A stretch of DNA of 62,650 nt from an uncultured Prevotella sp. (GTDB lineage Bacteria > Bacteroidota > Bacteroidia > Bacteroidales > Bacteroidaceae), in assembly GCA_945875635.1 (NCBI GenBank), contig CAMCLD010000003.1:1-62650 (forward strand). Reading direction: 5' to 3'. Every line of letters starts with the position of its first letter. The stretch's first letter is position 1. The notes beneath the pieces are model-generated. The model did no database searches and was not told the origin of the DNA. It saw nothing but the letters and a program-made list of their open reading frames with translations. The position numbers were made by a program, and so were the translations under genes. Positions 1-8,511 of the stretch are shown here, piece after piece.

Positions 1-2
1 TA

Positions 3-191
3 GTTACCATAAGAGTTAATAACTTGTTGACTTGTCAACTTGTAAACTCGTCAACAGAGGAGTTAGGGTGAAGCCTCACCCCCAACCCCTCTCCAAAAGG
101 AGAGGGGAGGTTGTTACCATAAGAGGTAATAACTTGTTGACTTGTCAACTTGTAAACTCGTCAACTTGTTTACTCGTCAACAGAGGAGTTA
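3..191. repeat. Direct repeat of an ACTTGT-rich intergenic element
   Basis: A segment at 3-65 recurs at 113-191 almost unchanged. Both copies run from GTTACCATAAGAG through a series of short steps such as ACTTGTTG, ACTTGTCA and ACTCGTCA to AGAGGAGTTA. The second copy has one extra step of about 18 bases. The words ACTTGTTGACTTGTCAACTTG occur again near 10470, so this belongs to an intergenic repeat family spread through the window. A 62-codon reading frame crossing the region only reads the repeats and is not believed to be a gene. Confidence 0.85.
86..107. repeat. Perfect GC-rich hairpin CCCCTCTCC-AAAA-GGAGAGGGG
   Basis: Nine bases (86-94) and their exact reverse complement (99-107) flank an AAAA loop. 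It lies between the two copies of the flanking direct repeat and is preceded by CACCCCCAA. Such palindromes are typical of short dispersed bacterial repeats. No T-run follows, so it is not a normal terminator. Confidence 0.75.
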
Positions 192-221
192 TGATGAGGA
201 GTTATGATGAGGAGTTATGAC
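183..221. repeat. 13-bp tandem repeat, three copies
   Basis: The unit GAGGAGTTATGAT is repeated at 183-195, 196-208 and 209-221; the last copy ends in C. It directly follows the ACTTGT-rich direct repeat. From here to 380 the sequence holds no gene that can be supported. Confidence 0.85.
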
Positions 222-380
222 AGAGGATTTTAGGTAATAATGAAAAAACTAAAGGAGCGTTCTAATAGGCACCTGTCCCTCAGGCCCCTCACTATTGCAA
301 ATATACAAATAAAGACAGGCTATGATCCATCATGGCACGAAAAATAATTGCGAAAACTTCTGCGATACAAAATAATTCTG

Positions 381-388
381 TAACTTTG
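381..388 (+). promoter_or_regulatory. Bacteroidetes -7 element (TAACTTTG)
   Basis: TAACTTTG matches the Bacteroidetes TAnnTTTG consensus and lies 34 bases before the ATG at 423. No clear -33 TTG at 19-20 bases is seen. Confidence 0.6.
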
Positions 389-422
389 TCATTGGTAAAC
401 TAAGAAAAAATAATGTCAACTT

Positions 423-776
423 ATGGGAAGAACTAAATTTTCACAACACGAAATAGACATCATTTCGATGCTTCTACGCAAGAAGAACGCCGGGACTCGT
501 TTCCAGCAGAAGAAGATAAGACACCAGTTAAGAGTCAATTTCGAATTCAACATATCCGATTTCAACATACAGGGGAAAGCGTTTGGGGAAGAAGACTTGC
601 ATGATGCCATAAAGCGCGGAGCCATACAGATTTTAGATGATGCCACAATAGCCTCCATGAAGGAGAAAAGAGCAAGAGACAGAGAGCGCGACCAAGCCTT
701 AAAAGAGCAAGAAGCCATAGATAACGGAGCTGTTGACTGGAAAGAAGTTCTCAAAGAATGGGAAGCAATGCATTAA
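423..776 (+). CDS. Conserved hypothetical protein, 117 aa
   Basis: A small soluble, highly charged protein without signal peptide or membrane segment. The N-terminal half is basic (RKKNAGTRFQQKKIRHQL). The C-terminal third, from about residue 78, is rich in K, E, R and D and looks helical (EKRARDRERDQALKEQE), ending in tryptophan-containing DWKEVLKEWEAM. It is transcribed alone toward the tRNA-Gly gene. The ATG is supported by the TAACTTTG element 34 bases upstream. The opposite strand is also open over most of the length, but the promoter and the charge pattern favour this strand. I do not recognise a domain; function unknown. Confidence 0.75.
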   Translation: MGRTKFSQHEIDIISMLLRKKNAGTRFQQKKIRHQLRVNFEFNISDFNIQGKAFGEEDLHDAIKRGAIQILDDATIASMKEKRARDRERDQALKEQEAIDNGAVDWKEVLKEWEAMH

Positions 777-858
777 CATGATTTAGCAGAATAAATTTCC
801 TATCATGCGAATATATCTGTAAATTTGCAAACGCTTTATGTAAAGGTCCATGCTTAAT

Positions 859-931
859 GCGGAATTAGCTCAGTTGGTAGAGCACGACTTTCCCAAAGTC
901 GGGGTCGCGAGTTCGAACCTCGTATTCCGCT
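859..931 (+). tRNA. tRNA-Gly (anticodon CCC)
   Basis: A cloverleaf can be folded: acceptor GCGGAAT/ATTCCGC, D arm GCTC..GAGC, anticodon stem CGACT/AGTCG with loop TTCCCAA, and T arm GCGAG-TTCGAAC-CTCGT. The anticodon CCC reads GGG glycine codons. The discriminator base is T, as usual for tRNA-Gly. The 3' CCA is not encoded. A pyrimidine-rich run ending in TTTTTT follows and may end the transcript. Confidence 0.95.
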
Positions 932-1176
932 CTTTCTCCCCTCTATTTTTTGTGTCAGGTCTTTATTGATGATTTAAGGTCCACCCAAGCATTTATCTTT
1001 CAATTTTCACTACCCTTAACTCCTTATGTTGATTATATGCAAACTATGATTTGCAATTCTGTTAGTGAATGTAAAATTGTCACAAACACAATTTAAGAGC
1101 CGTTAATATGCAAAATGAGAGTGTTAAAATGGGATAAAGATGAATGTCAAAATGTCAGTTTTACATTTTTTGCATC

Positions 1177-1184
1177 TATATTTG
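1177..1184 (+). promoter_or_regulatory. Probable -7 element (TATATTTG) of the protease gene
   Basis: In the 330 bases between the tRNA and the protease gene no further gene is seen. TATATTTG fits the TAnnTTTG consensus and lies 77 bases before the ATG at 1262. Upstream, AATGTCAAAATGTCAG is a short direct repeat of unknown meaning. Confidence 0.5.
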
Positions 1185-1261
1185 CAAGCGTTTTGACAAG
1201 AAAACGTATAAAACAGACAGTAATATAGAAAGAAAATATTAACGAACAAAGGTTTACAGAA

Positions 1262-2719
1262 ATGAAAAACTTAACTAAGTATCTTGCTGGTGCGGCATGC
1301 ATTCTCGCACTGGCTTTCTCAACAGGAGCTTTAATAAAGGTAAATGCAGCTAAAGCTGCACCTGTAGCAGGACAGCCTGTCGATTTGACCTATGCGGCAG
1401 AAAAGGCTCTTCCAGCCGTTGTACACATTAAATATGTGCAGAACTCAAAAATGAAGACTGTTGAAGTACAAAGCGATCCTTTCGGTGGTTTCTTCTCAGA
1501 CCCATTCGGATTCTTCGGCAACCCAGGTGGTGGAGGAACATACAAGAAACAGGTACCTACCCCTAAGAAAGAGGCAACGGGCAGCGGTGTCATTATATCC
1601 TCAGACGGCTACATCGTGACAAACAATCACGTGGTAGCTGGAGCAGACCAGCTCACGGTAACCCTCAATGACAACAGCGAATACTCAGCCAAGATAATAG
1701 GTACTGATGAGACTACCGACTTGGCACTCATCAAGGTAAACGCAAAAGACCTCCCTACCCTTCCCATCGGTGATTCCGATGCCCTGAAGGTTGGCGAATG
1801 GGTTCTCGCAGTAGGCAATCCGTTTAACCTCAACTCCACGGTAACAGCCGGCATCGTATCGGCAAAAGCACGTTCGCTGGGTGCAAACGGAGTAGAGAGT
1901 TTCATACAGACTGACGCTGCCATCAATGCCGGTAATTCAGGTGGTGCGCTTGTAAACACCAAAGGTGAGCTTGTCGGAATCAATGCCATGCTATACTCGC
2001 AGACAGGCTCTTACAGCGGCTATGGATTCGCCATACCAACAACCATCATGAACAAGGTCGTGGATGACTTGAAGAAATACGGCACCGTGCAGCGTGCCTT
2101 GCTTGGCATAACAGGAATGGACGTCCACAAATACATTGACTCTGAGAAAGAAAAAGGAAACGACACAGACTTCGGCACCAACGATGGCATATATGTGTCA
2201 ACCGTTTCTGACAACGGAGCCGGAGCCTCAGCTGGTCTTCAGGAAGGTGATGTAATAGTAAACATCGACAACAAGAAAGTGACCAAGATGAGCGAACTCC
2301 AGGAATACCTCAACGGCAAGCGTCCCGGAGAAAAAGTCTCCATTACCTATCTTCGCGACAAGAAGAAAATAACCAAGACTGTAACCCTCAAGAACGAACA
2401 GGGCAATACGGAAGTGGTGAAACCTGCCGACATTGACATTCTCGGCGCAAACTTCAAGGAGATAACAAGCAAGCAGAAAGAGGAACTTGGCATAAACTAC
2501 GGCGTAGAGGTTATAAAGGTCAACAAGGGCGCACTTGCAAACGAGGGAATAAACAAGGGATTCATAATCCAGAACATAAACAACGAGCCTGTGAAGACTC
2601 TGGAACAGCTCCAAGACATAGTGAAGAAAGTATCTATGAGCAAGGAACCGGTACTCTTCATCCAAGGACTCTACCCAAGTGGAAAGAAGGCGTATTATGC
2701 GGTAGTACTGTCTGACTAA
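1262..2719 (+). CDS. degP: DegP/HtrA-type (Do family) periplasmic serine protease
   Basis: A 485-residue envelope protease and chaperone for misfolded proteins. Residues 1 to about 30 form a signal peptide. The trypsin-like domain carries the catalytic triad His123 (TNNHVV), Asp153 (TTDLALIKV) and Ser226 (NAGNSGGAL). A Gly/Phe/Pro-rich loop near residues 72-94 matches the LA loop of DegP proteins. Two PDZ domains follow, one at about 280-380 (GLQEGDVIVNIDNKKV) and one in the C-terminal quarter (FIIQNINNEPV), so length and order are those of DegP/DegQ. The stop overlaps the ATG of the amidase gene by one base, so the two are probably co-transcribed as an envelope maintenance unit. Confidence 0.95.
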   Translation: MKNLTKYLAGAACILALAFSTGALIKVNAAKAAPVAGQPVDLTYAAEKALPAVVHIKYVQNSKMKTVEVQSDPFGGFFSDPFGFFGNPGGGGTYKKQVPTPKKEATGSGVIISSDGYIVTNNHVVAGADQLTVTLNDNSEYSAKIIGTDETTDLALIKVNAKDLPTLPIGDSDALKVGEWVLAVGNPFNLNSTVTAGIVSAKARSLGANGVESFIQTDAAINAGNSGGALVNTKGELVGINAMLYSQTGSYSGYGFAIPTTIMNKVVDDLKKYGTVQRALLGITGMDVHKYIDSEKEKGNDTDFGTNDGIYVSTVSDNGAGASAGLQEGDVIVNIDNKKVTKMSELQEYLNGKRPGEKVSITYLRDKKKITKTVTLKNEQGNTEVVKPADIDILGANFKEITSKQKEELGINYGVEVIKVNKGALANEGINKGFIIQNINNEPVKTLEQLQDIVKKVSMSKEPVLFIQGLYPSGKKAYYAVVLSD

Positions 2720-3420
2720 TGGGAAACATGAATATTCCAAGATTTGTTGCTGCCTGCATCCTTTCATTAGGAACAATTGCCATGGGTAATGCCATGGATA
2801 GAGATGTACAAGATGGGATGACAGGCGAAAACGACGGACAAGAATACACATGGGAGCAAGCTGGCAAAGACAGCTGCTCCCTATATAGCGTTAATGGCTG
2901 CGGAAAGCAGATGAAATACAGAGATGTATCCTACCCTACTCCCAATTATGACAGAGAAAAGGTTAACGAGGTTCAAGGCATCATACTTCACCACACCGCC
3001 GAGCCCACCGTGGAACGTTCACTTGAAGTTCTCACATCGAAGAAGAGAATAGTTGGAACACACGTTGTAATAGACACTGACGGCACAAGATATATCATGT
3101 GTGAGCCTACTGTCGTTACCTATCATGCGGGGGCATCGCTGCTCAATGGCAGAGAGAGATGCAACGAGTGGTGCCTGGGCATTGAATTCCAAGGCAACAC
3201 TTTAGAGAAACCACTTACAGAACAGCAGATTGAGAGTGCCGTGGAATATATGGTTCCACTTATCAGGGAATACAACATTCCAATTGGGAACATCGTAACG
3301 CACGAAATGATTAGAACTGCATACAAGAACAGACATCCTGAAAAAAAATGCTACAGTAAGGTGGATATAACCCAAACAGAATACAAGAGGGTTATGAAAG
3401 CCCTTGAGGAAAAACTATAG
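2719..3420 (+). CDS. Secreted N-acetylmuramoyl-L-alanine amidase (amidase_2/PGRP fold)
   Basis: A 233-residue protein with an N-terminal export signal (PRFVAACILSLGTIAMGNA) followed by an amidase_2 domain from about residue 80. It is predicted to cut the amide bond between N-acetylmuramic acid and the stem peptide. Visible family motifs are GIILHHTAEPT (His91/His92, zinc ligand region), THVVIDTDGTRY, YHAGAS, CLGIEFQGN, and VTHEMIRTAYKNRHPEKKC near the C-terminus. ATG 2719 overlaps the protease stop; a second in-frame ATG at 2728 is an equally good start. The terminator at 3448 ends the unit. Confidence 0.85.
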   Translation: MGNMNIPRFVAACILSLGTIAMGNAMDRDVQDGMTGENDGQEYTWEQAGKDSCSLYSVNGCGKQMKYRDVSYPTPNYDREKVNEVQGIILHHTAEPTVERSLEVLTSKKRIVGTHVVIDTDGTRYIMCEPTVVTYHAGASLLNGRERCNEWCLGIEFQGNTLEKPLTEQQIESAVEYMVPLIREYNIPIGNIVTHEMIRTAYKNRHPEKKCYSKVDITQTEYKRVMKALEEKL

Positions 3421-3447
3421 GGAACAAGTATCCTGATGAGCAAAATG

Positions 3448-3490
3448 AAGCTGTGTCTAAACAATTTGTTTGGACACAGCTTGTTTTATA
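3448..3490 (+). terminator. Rho-independent terminator after the protease-amidase unit
   Basis: AAGCTGTGTCTAAAC (3448-3462) pairs with GTTTGGACACAGCTT (3468-3482) with one G-T pair, leaving a five-base loop, followed by TTGTTTTAT. Confidence 0.85.
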
Positions 3491-3503
3491 ACAATTGTAT
3501 ATT

Positions 3504-3584
3504 ACGTCTGTAGTGGCAAGACTATCGTCAGATTGAGAAGCGAACTGCAAAATTAGTCAGCATCAATATTAGTTGCGGATTTTA
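3504..3584 (-). repeat. 81-bp dispersed repeat, copy A (inverted relative to 50808-50888)
   Basis: Read on the minus strand this stretch equals 50808-50888 on the plus strand at 79 of 81 positions. It runs from TAAAATCCGCAACTAATATT to GCCACTACAGACGT and contains TAATTTTG, the Bacteroidetes -7 consensus. Flanking sequences differ. No reading frame is conserved, so it is a non-coding element or a remnant of a mobile element. Confidence 0.9.
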
Positions 3585-3606
3585 GGGAGAATAGAAACAT
3601 TAGAGT

Positions 3607-3897
3607 TTAAATGAATTTTATATCAACAATCACCTGTGAGCCAACAGTATCGTTGAGACGTTTCACCAGCCTTGACCTCATCATTCCCAAATCTGCTTTC
3701 AATGCAGGAGATGAAAGGCGCACAAACAGAGTCTGGTTTCTAATATACTTATCGGTTGTATAGGAGGAAATGGTGTTTCCCACAACCTTGCCCCATGAAT
3801 CCAAGAGCCTTTTTTGCAGGAGAGGTCCCTCCAGTCCTTGTCTCCTTATTATCTCCCCAAGGAGACCATCAATTCTTACCACTTTCTTTCTAAACAT
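3607..3897 (-). CDS. DUF721 (DciA-like) protein, 96 aa
   Basis: A small basic protein of the DUF721 family, related to DciA, which assists loading of the replicative helicase in bacteria without DnaC. The pattern LDSWGKVVGNTISSYT, then RNQTLFVRLSSPALKADLGMMRSRLVKRLN, is characteristic. Its start lies 8 bases inside the 3' end of recF, so the two are translationally coupled. Replication and repair genes are common neighbours of this family. The specific role here is inferred from the family. Confidence 0.8.
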   Translation of the reverse strand: MFRKKVVRIDGLLGEIIRRQGLEGPLLQKRLLDSWGKVVGNTISSYTTDKYIRNQTLFVRLSSPALKADLGMMRSRLVKRLNDTVGSQVIVDIKFI

Positions 3898-5014
3898 GAC
3901 TTTCCTGACTTTCCTCTTTTAAGCAGACCATTCCGTCTTCTATATTGAATATCTTATAATCAAAATCTCCTGATTTCAGAATTTCATCCAGACGCTCCCT
4001 GTTGGTATCTGTAATGAATATTTGTCCGTAGTCGTTTCCTGAGACAAGTCTCACGATATGTGACACTCTTTTTGCATCGAGCTTGTCGAAGATATCATCG
4101 AGCAACAACAATGGAGTGTTACTTAAATTAGTTTTCCTAAGAAACTGAAACTGTGCTATTTTAAGAGCTATAGTATAAGTCTTGCATTGTCCCTGACTGC
4201 CTTCCTTCTTGATGGGATAACCAGCTATGGACATGTCAAGGTCATCTCTATGGACACCATGCAGGGAATAGCCCATCACACGGTCTTTAGCCCTGCTCTC
4301 GCGCAAGATGTCAAGAAGGTCGCCACGTTGACAATGGGAGATATAGGAAAGCGAGACACGCTCCCTTGAGCCAGAGACGGCATCATAAGCCTGTTGGAAA
4401 AGAGGTTCCAACCTCTCAACATACTCCTTGCGCCTGACATATAACGTTTTGCCCGTTTCCGCCATTTGCATGTCAATGATATCAAGCAAGTTTGCGTCTG
4501 GTTCCTCTTCCTGTTTAAGGAGTGTGTTGCGTTGCTGCAACAATCTTGAATAATTGGTGAGTGTATCCAAATACGTATTGTCATACTGAGATATGACAAC
4601 GTCAAGCAGTCGGCGCCTCTCCTCACTCCCACCATCAATTATGACAGAATCAGATGGAGAAACGAGAACTACGGGAACGTGACCTATATGCTGGGACAGG
4701 CGTTTGTATTCCTTGCCATTACGTTTGAAATGCTTTTTCGTTCCCTTCTTCAAGCCACAATACAACATCTCTGGCTCACCACCGTCCGTGGCATATTCGG
4801 CATCAAGAACGAAGAAAGACTCGTCGTGAGTTATAAGATGTGAATCGGGCAGGTTGAAAATGCTCCGACACGAGGAAAGGTAGTATATGGCATCAAGAAT
4901 ATTGGTCTTGCCTACACCGTTCATTCCTACGAAGCAATTGAACTTAGGCGAAAGTCTAAGCTCTGCCGACCTTATGTTTTTATAGTTTAATATGGATAGT
5001 TTTCTGAGAATCAT
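3890..5014 (-). CDS. recF: DNA replication and repair protein RecF
   Basis: RecF is an SMC-like ATPase that binds gapped DNA and, with RecR and RecO, loads RecA. The Walker A motif GMNGVGKTN is at residues 30-38. The Walker B region LLLLDDIFDKLD is at 302-313, followed by the D-loop type segment and GQIFITDTNRERL. The length of 374 aa is normal. The start is supported by a minus-strand TAACTTTG element 5 bases upstream. recF is first in a two-gene unit with the DUF721 gene. recR, a functional partner, lies at 32.9 kb. Confidence 0.97.
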   Translation of the reverse strand: MILRKLSILNYKNIRSAELRLSPKFNCFVGMNGVGKTNILDAIYYLSSCRSIFNLPDSHLITHDESFFVLDAEYATDGGEPEMLYCGLKKGTKKHFKRNGKEYKRLSQHIGHVPVVLVSPSDSVIIDGGSEERRRLLDVVISQYDNTYLDTLTNYSRLLQQRNTLLKQEEEPDANLLDIIDMQMAETGKTLYVRRKEYVERLEPLFQQAYDAVSGSRERVSLSYISHCQRGDLLDILRESRAKDRVMGYSLHGVHRDDLDMSIAGYPIKKEGSQGQCKTYTIALKIAQFQFLRKTNLSNTPLLLLDDIFDKLDAKRVSHIVRLVSGNDYGQIFITDTNRERLDEILKSGDFDYKIFNIEDGMVCLKEESQESHV

Positions 5015-5018
5015 ATTG

Positions 5019-5026
5019 CAAAGTTA
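5019..5026 (-). promoter_or_regulatory. -7 element of recF (TAACTTTG)
   Basis: Minus-strand TAACTTTG four bases before the recF ATG. The leader must be very short or absent. Confidence 0.65.
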
Positions 5027-5090
5027 AACCTTTTGAAAGTATAAAACGAAAAAAGTCATCAATAAATTTCAATATGTGGGATAAAATCAT

Positions 5091-5098
5091 TAATTTTG
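5091..5098 (+). promoter_or_regulatory. -7 element of the TPR-ribH-rsmF unit (TAATTTTG)
   Basis: TAATTTTG lies 110 bases before the ATG at 5208. The leader of about 100 bases contains a small hairpin, GAGTCC-GACAACAA-GGACTC, around 5169-5188. Confidence 0.65.
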
Positions 5099-5207
5099 CC
5101 ACGCTAAAGACATTAGCAGTGGTTTTCCACGCAGCAATAGGCATAAATTAAGATAATAATAACAAACAGAGTCCGACAACAAGGACTCCACAAACCATTA
5201 AATAGTA

Positions 5208-5912
5208 ATGACAAGCAAAAAAAACAAAATGGCCGTTAACGAGGCTAACGAGACACTTAACAAGACAGAGGCTTTCTTCCTGAAATATAAGAAAGCCATC
5301 ATCATTTCAGTCGTAGCAGTATTCGTAATTGTAGCAGGTGCTATTCTCTACAAGAACTATGTAGCTGACCCACAGGAGCAAGAGGCAAGCACAGCCCTTG
5401 CCAAAGGACAGGAGTACATGAGCCAGGAGCAGTTTGACAAAGCCTTGAAGGGTGACGGTGCTGGCTATGCCGGTTTCCTGAAGATAGCAAGTGACAACGG
5501 CAACACCGAAGCTGGCAACCTCGCAAATCTCTACGCAGGTCTTTGCTATGCCAACATGCAGAAACCTGACTGGAAAGCTGCACTCGAATATGTAAGCAAA
5601 TTCAGCACTTCCGGTGACATGATTATCAGTCCTGCATCCCAGATGGCACTTGGCGACATCTATGCCAACAATGACATGTTGGACAAGGCTGTGGAAAGCT
5701 TCAGGAAAGCTGCAAAAATGGCAAACTCAAAGGCTGAGGACAACATAAACCTCTCAATTGCACCATTGGCGCTCAAGAAAGCAGGCGTGATACTGGAAAG
5801 CCAAGGCAAGAAAGCCGAGGCACTTGAAATATACAAAGACATAAAAGCTACATACCTCAACTCCCCAATATCTCAGGAGATTGACAAATATATAGAGAGG
5901 GCATCCAACTGA
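5208..5912 (+). CDS. Membrane-anchored tetratricopeptide repeat protein
   Basis: A 234-residue protein with a charged N-terminus and one membrane segment at about residues 29-49 ([19 protein letters not shown]). The rest is predicted to be helical repeats: [35 protein letters not shown] and [22 protein letters not shown] read as TPR units. The layout resembles YfgM/TolA-like anchored TPR proteins that scaffold envelope complexes. ribH starts only 5 bases after the stop. No catalytic residues are visible, so the partner cannot be named. Confidence 0.85.
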   Translation: MTSKKNKMAVNEANETLNKTEAFFLKYKKAIIISVVAVFVIVAGAILYKNYVADPQEQEASTALAKGQEYMSQEQFDKALKGDGAGYAGFLKIASDNGNTEAGNLANLYAGLCYANMQKPDWKAALEYVSKFSTSGDMIISPASQMALGDIYANNDMLDKAVESFRKAAKMANSKAEDNINLSIAPLALKKAGVILESQGKKAEALEIYKDIKATYLNSPISQEIDKYIERASN

Positions 5913-5917
5913 CAATT

Positions 5918-6394
5918 ATGGCAACGGAATTACACCACCTCTCTGAATACGACGAGACCTCAGTGCCTGACGCAAGCAACATGTGTTTTGGCATCGTTGT
6001 GTCAGAATGGAACAAAGAGATAACAGGGGCTCTGCTCAAAGGAGCGGTATCTACTCTCCAGAGACACGGAGCTATTCCTGAGAACATACACGTTAAAAGA
6101 GTCCCAGGCAGCTTTGAGCTTATCTATGGTGCCCACCAAATGTCAAGAAACGATGGATACGATGCCATCATAGTACTTGGGAGTGTCATAAGGGGCGAGA
6201 CTCCTCATTTCGACTATATTTGCAGTGGGGTAACCTATGGTATTGCAAGGCTTAACGCTACCAGTGCCATTCCAGTCATATTCGGGCTTTTAACAACAAA
6301 CGACCTACAACAGGCAAAGGACAGAAGTGGAGGCAAACTTGGCAACAAGGGTGACGAGTGTGCCATAGATGCCATCAAGATGGCAAAGTTCTAA
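5918..6394 (+). CDS. ribH: 6,7-dimethyl-8-ribityllumazine synthase
   Basis: RibH condenses 5-amino-6-ribitylamino-uracil with 3,4-dihydroxy-2-butanone 4-phosphate, the penultimate step of riboflavin synthesis. Family motifs are [23 protein letters not shown], and [13 protein letters not shown] with the catalytic His at residue 97. The C-terminal [15 protein letters not shown] is the usual end region. 158 aa is normal. No other rib gene and no FMN riboswitch are seen nearby. Confidence 0.97.
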   Translation: MATELHHLSEYDETSVPDASNMCFGIVVSEWNKEITGALLKGAVSTLQRHGAIPENIHVKRVPGSFELIYGAHQMSRNDGYDAIIVLGSVIRGETPHFDYICSGVTYGIARLNATSAIPVIFGLLTTNDLQQAKDRSGGKLGNKGDECAIDAIKMAKF

Positions 6395-6403
6395 ATTATA
6401 CAT

Positions 6404-7867
6404 ATGGAAACAGGACTTCCTTTTGCATTCCAGCAAGAAACCCGCAAACTGATGGGTGAACAATTGTGGAAAGTCCTAAGTGACAACATTGACGAGCCTC
6501 CCGTAACGAGTGTGAGACTGAACATGCCAAAATGCGGCAACTTGAGAATTGTCAAAACCGTTGCACATAGCCCTGTGGCATGGTGTCGGAATTCATATTA
6601 CGTGGAAAAGCGTCCAAACTTTACCCTTGACCCCTTGATGCACGCAGGGGCATATTATGTTCAGGAAGCATCGTCAATGTTTGTTGAATACTGCCTTGAC
6701 TATGCACTTGAGACTTTAAGGAAGGACGGGCTTGAGTCTCCATCCTTAGTCTTAGACCTATGTGCCGCCCCTGGTGGGAAATCTCTTATTTTGCGCGACA
6801 CTCTACCAGCCAGTTGTCTGCTTTTTTCCAATGAACCAATAAGGCAAAGAGCAAACATACTGGCTGAGAACATTATAAAACATGGGAATCCTGACGTTGT
6901 CGTTACCAACAATTATGCTAAAGACTATGTCAATGCCGGTCTTATGTTCGACATTATATTATGTGATGTCCCATGCTCAGGTGAGGGAATGTTCAGAAAG
7001 GATGAAAAAGCAAGAACAGAATGGAGCCTGGAAAATGTCAGCAGATGTCAGAAACTGCAACGTGAGATATTAGGGGATATTTGGAAATGTCTTCGTCCTG
7101 GCGGAATGCTCATATACTCGACATGTACATTCAATGCCCTTGAGAATGAGGACAACATTGAATGGATTGCCAAAGAGTTGGGAGGAGATGTCATGAACTT
7201 GGATGTTCCAAGAGAATGGAATGTCACTGGTTCATTGAAAGGAAGCCATCCTTCATATAGATTCATTCCCGGTGTAAGCAAAGGAGAAGGACTTTTCATG
7301 GCTGTAATAAAGAAATCCGGAATTATTTCAGATGTCAAACAACCACTCACTGTCTCTAAGGGGAAGAAAAGCCGAAAGAAAAGCAAGGATATGAAAAAGG
7401 GAGGCGCGTCGATTGGGACAGGTCTTAATTCCTGCAAGGAATGGCTCTCCAACCCTGAGTGCTATGACACAAGGACTATCAAGGATGAAATAATTGCAAT
7501 AAGGAAAGAATGGACAGATATATACGACTATCTGTCTGACAAATTAAGCATTATCAGATTTGGCACTTCGCTGGCAACAATAAAGGGAGGAAAGATAAAG
7601 CCATCGCATTCTCTTGCCATGAGCAGATGTATGGACATGCAAGCATTTCCATCCGTTGAAATAGATATAGAGCAGGCGACGGAATATCTGAGAAAAGAAT
7701 CACTTACACTGAGTCCTGACATTCCAAAAGGATATGTAACGTTAAAGTTCAATGGCATTCCAATTGGTTTTGTCAATAATTTGGGTGTAAGAGCCAACAA
7801 CCTATATCCACAAGAATGGAGAATAAAGACTACACATGTCTCTGAACCAACATCAATACTAAAGTAA
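6404..7867 (+). CDS. rsmF: RsmF-type rRNA (cytosine-C5) methyltransferase
   Basis: A NOL1/NOP2/Sun-family, S-adenosylmethionine-dependent RNA m5C methyltransferase of 487 aa, probably acting on 16S rRNA. The SAM-binding motif LDLCAAPGGKS is near residues 116-126. Both conserved cysteines are present: Cys191 in DVPCSGEGMF (motif IV) and Cys241 in YSTCTFNALENE (motif VI, the likely nucleophile). A C-terminal domain from about 330 to the end matches the RsmF/PUA-like extension. It starts 9 bases after ribH. The rRNA target cannot be told from sequence. Confidence 0.9.
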   Translation: METGLPFAFQQETRKLMGEQLWKVLSDNIDEPPVTSVRLNMPKCGNLRIVKTVAHSPVAWCRNSYYVEKRPNFTLDPLMHAGAYYVQEASSMFVEYCLDYALETLRKDGLESPSLVLDLCAAPGGKSLILRDTLPASCLLFSNEPIRQRANILAENIIKHGNPDVVVTNNYAKDYVNAGLMFDIILCDVPCSGEGMFRKDEKARTEWSLENVSRCQKLQREILGDIWKCLRPGGMLIYSTCTFNALENEDNIEWIAKELGGDVMNLDVPREWNVTGSLKGSHPSYRFIPGVSKGEGLFMAVIKKSGIISDVKQPLTVSKGKKSRKKSKDMKKGGASIGTGLNSCKEWLSNPECYDTRTIKDEIIAIRKEWTDIYDYLSDKLSIIRFGTSLATIKGGKIKPSHSLAMSRCMDMQAFPSVEIDIEQATEYLRKESLTLSPDIPKGYVTLKFNGIPIGFVNNLGVRANNLYPQEWRIKTTHVSEPTSILK

Positions 7868-7941
7868 GTGGCAGAAAATAATTCTCATTAATTATTTCCC
7901 TTAGTGCATTATAGTGGTCAAACATAAATAAAGAAATAGAA

Positions 7942-8511
7942 ATGAACAGAGAAGAAGATATAAGAAACGCAGTAAAGGTTCTACGTGAGGGTGGCATCAT
8001 CTTGTACCCCACTGACACAATATGGGGAATAGGGTGTGACGCTACCAACGAGGAAGCTGTAAGGAAAGTATATGAACTGAAACAGCGCGACGACTCAAAA
8101 GCTATGATTTGTCTTGTGGACTCAGAGGGAAGAATGCAAAGATACGTCAGGAATGTACCAGATGTTGCATGGACAATAATGGAGACCGCTATACGTCCAA
8201 CGACGCTAATCCTTGACAATGCTGTTAACATCGCCAAGAATCTGATAGCAGAAGATGGGAGTATTGGCATAAGGATAACACGTGAGGATTTCTCCAAGGA
8301 ACTTTGTTTCAGGTTTCAGAAGCCTATAGTAAGCACGAGCGCAAACATCAGCGGCATGAAAGCAGCTCAAAACTATAATGATATCAGCAAGGAAATACTT
8401 GACAATGTTGACTATGTATGCTTTGCACGAAGACAAGAGCATAAGCCACACACACCATCAAGCATTATAAAATTGTCGGAAAACAGCGAGGTAACAATTA
8501 TCAGGAAATGA
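7942..8511 (+). CDS. tsaC: Threonylcarbamoyl-AMP synthase (TsaC/Sua5/YrdC family)
   Basis: Makes L-threonylcarbamoyl-AMP from threonine, bicarbonate and ATP, the first step of the t6A37 modification of ANN-decoding tRNAs. The YrdC fold is recognisable from IILYPTDTIWGIGCDA, ELKQRDDSKAMICLV, RPTTLIL, and the IGIRIT and PIVSTSANISG segments. 189 aa corresponds to the short TsaC form, without the Sua5 C-terminal domain. The stop overlaps the next ATG by four bases (ATGA), so it is coupled to the CLC gene. Confidence 0.93.
   Translation: MNREEDIRNAVKVLREGGIILYPTDTIWGIGCDATNEEAVRKVYELKQRDDSKAMICLVDSEGRMQRYVRNVPDVAWTIMETAIRPTTLILDNAVNIAKNLIAEDGSIGIRITREDFSKELCFRFQKPIVSTSANISGMKAAQNYNDISKEILDNVDYVCFARRQEHKPHTPSSIIKLSENSEVTIIRK

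Noticed and set aside
32..220. A 62-codon plus-strand reading frame in the repeat region
   Set aside because: It only translates the ACTTGT and 13-bp repeats and the GC hairpin; no promoter and no protein-like composition.
423..754. Opposite-strand open frame over the 117-aa gene
   Set aside because: No promoter on that strand; the plus strand has a TAACTTTG and a more protein-like charge pattern.
2228..2851. Long minus-strand frame of 207 codons under the DegP gene
   Set aside because: It is a shadow of the strongly conserved protease reading frame.
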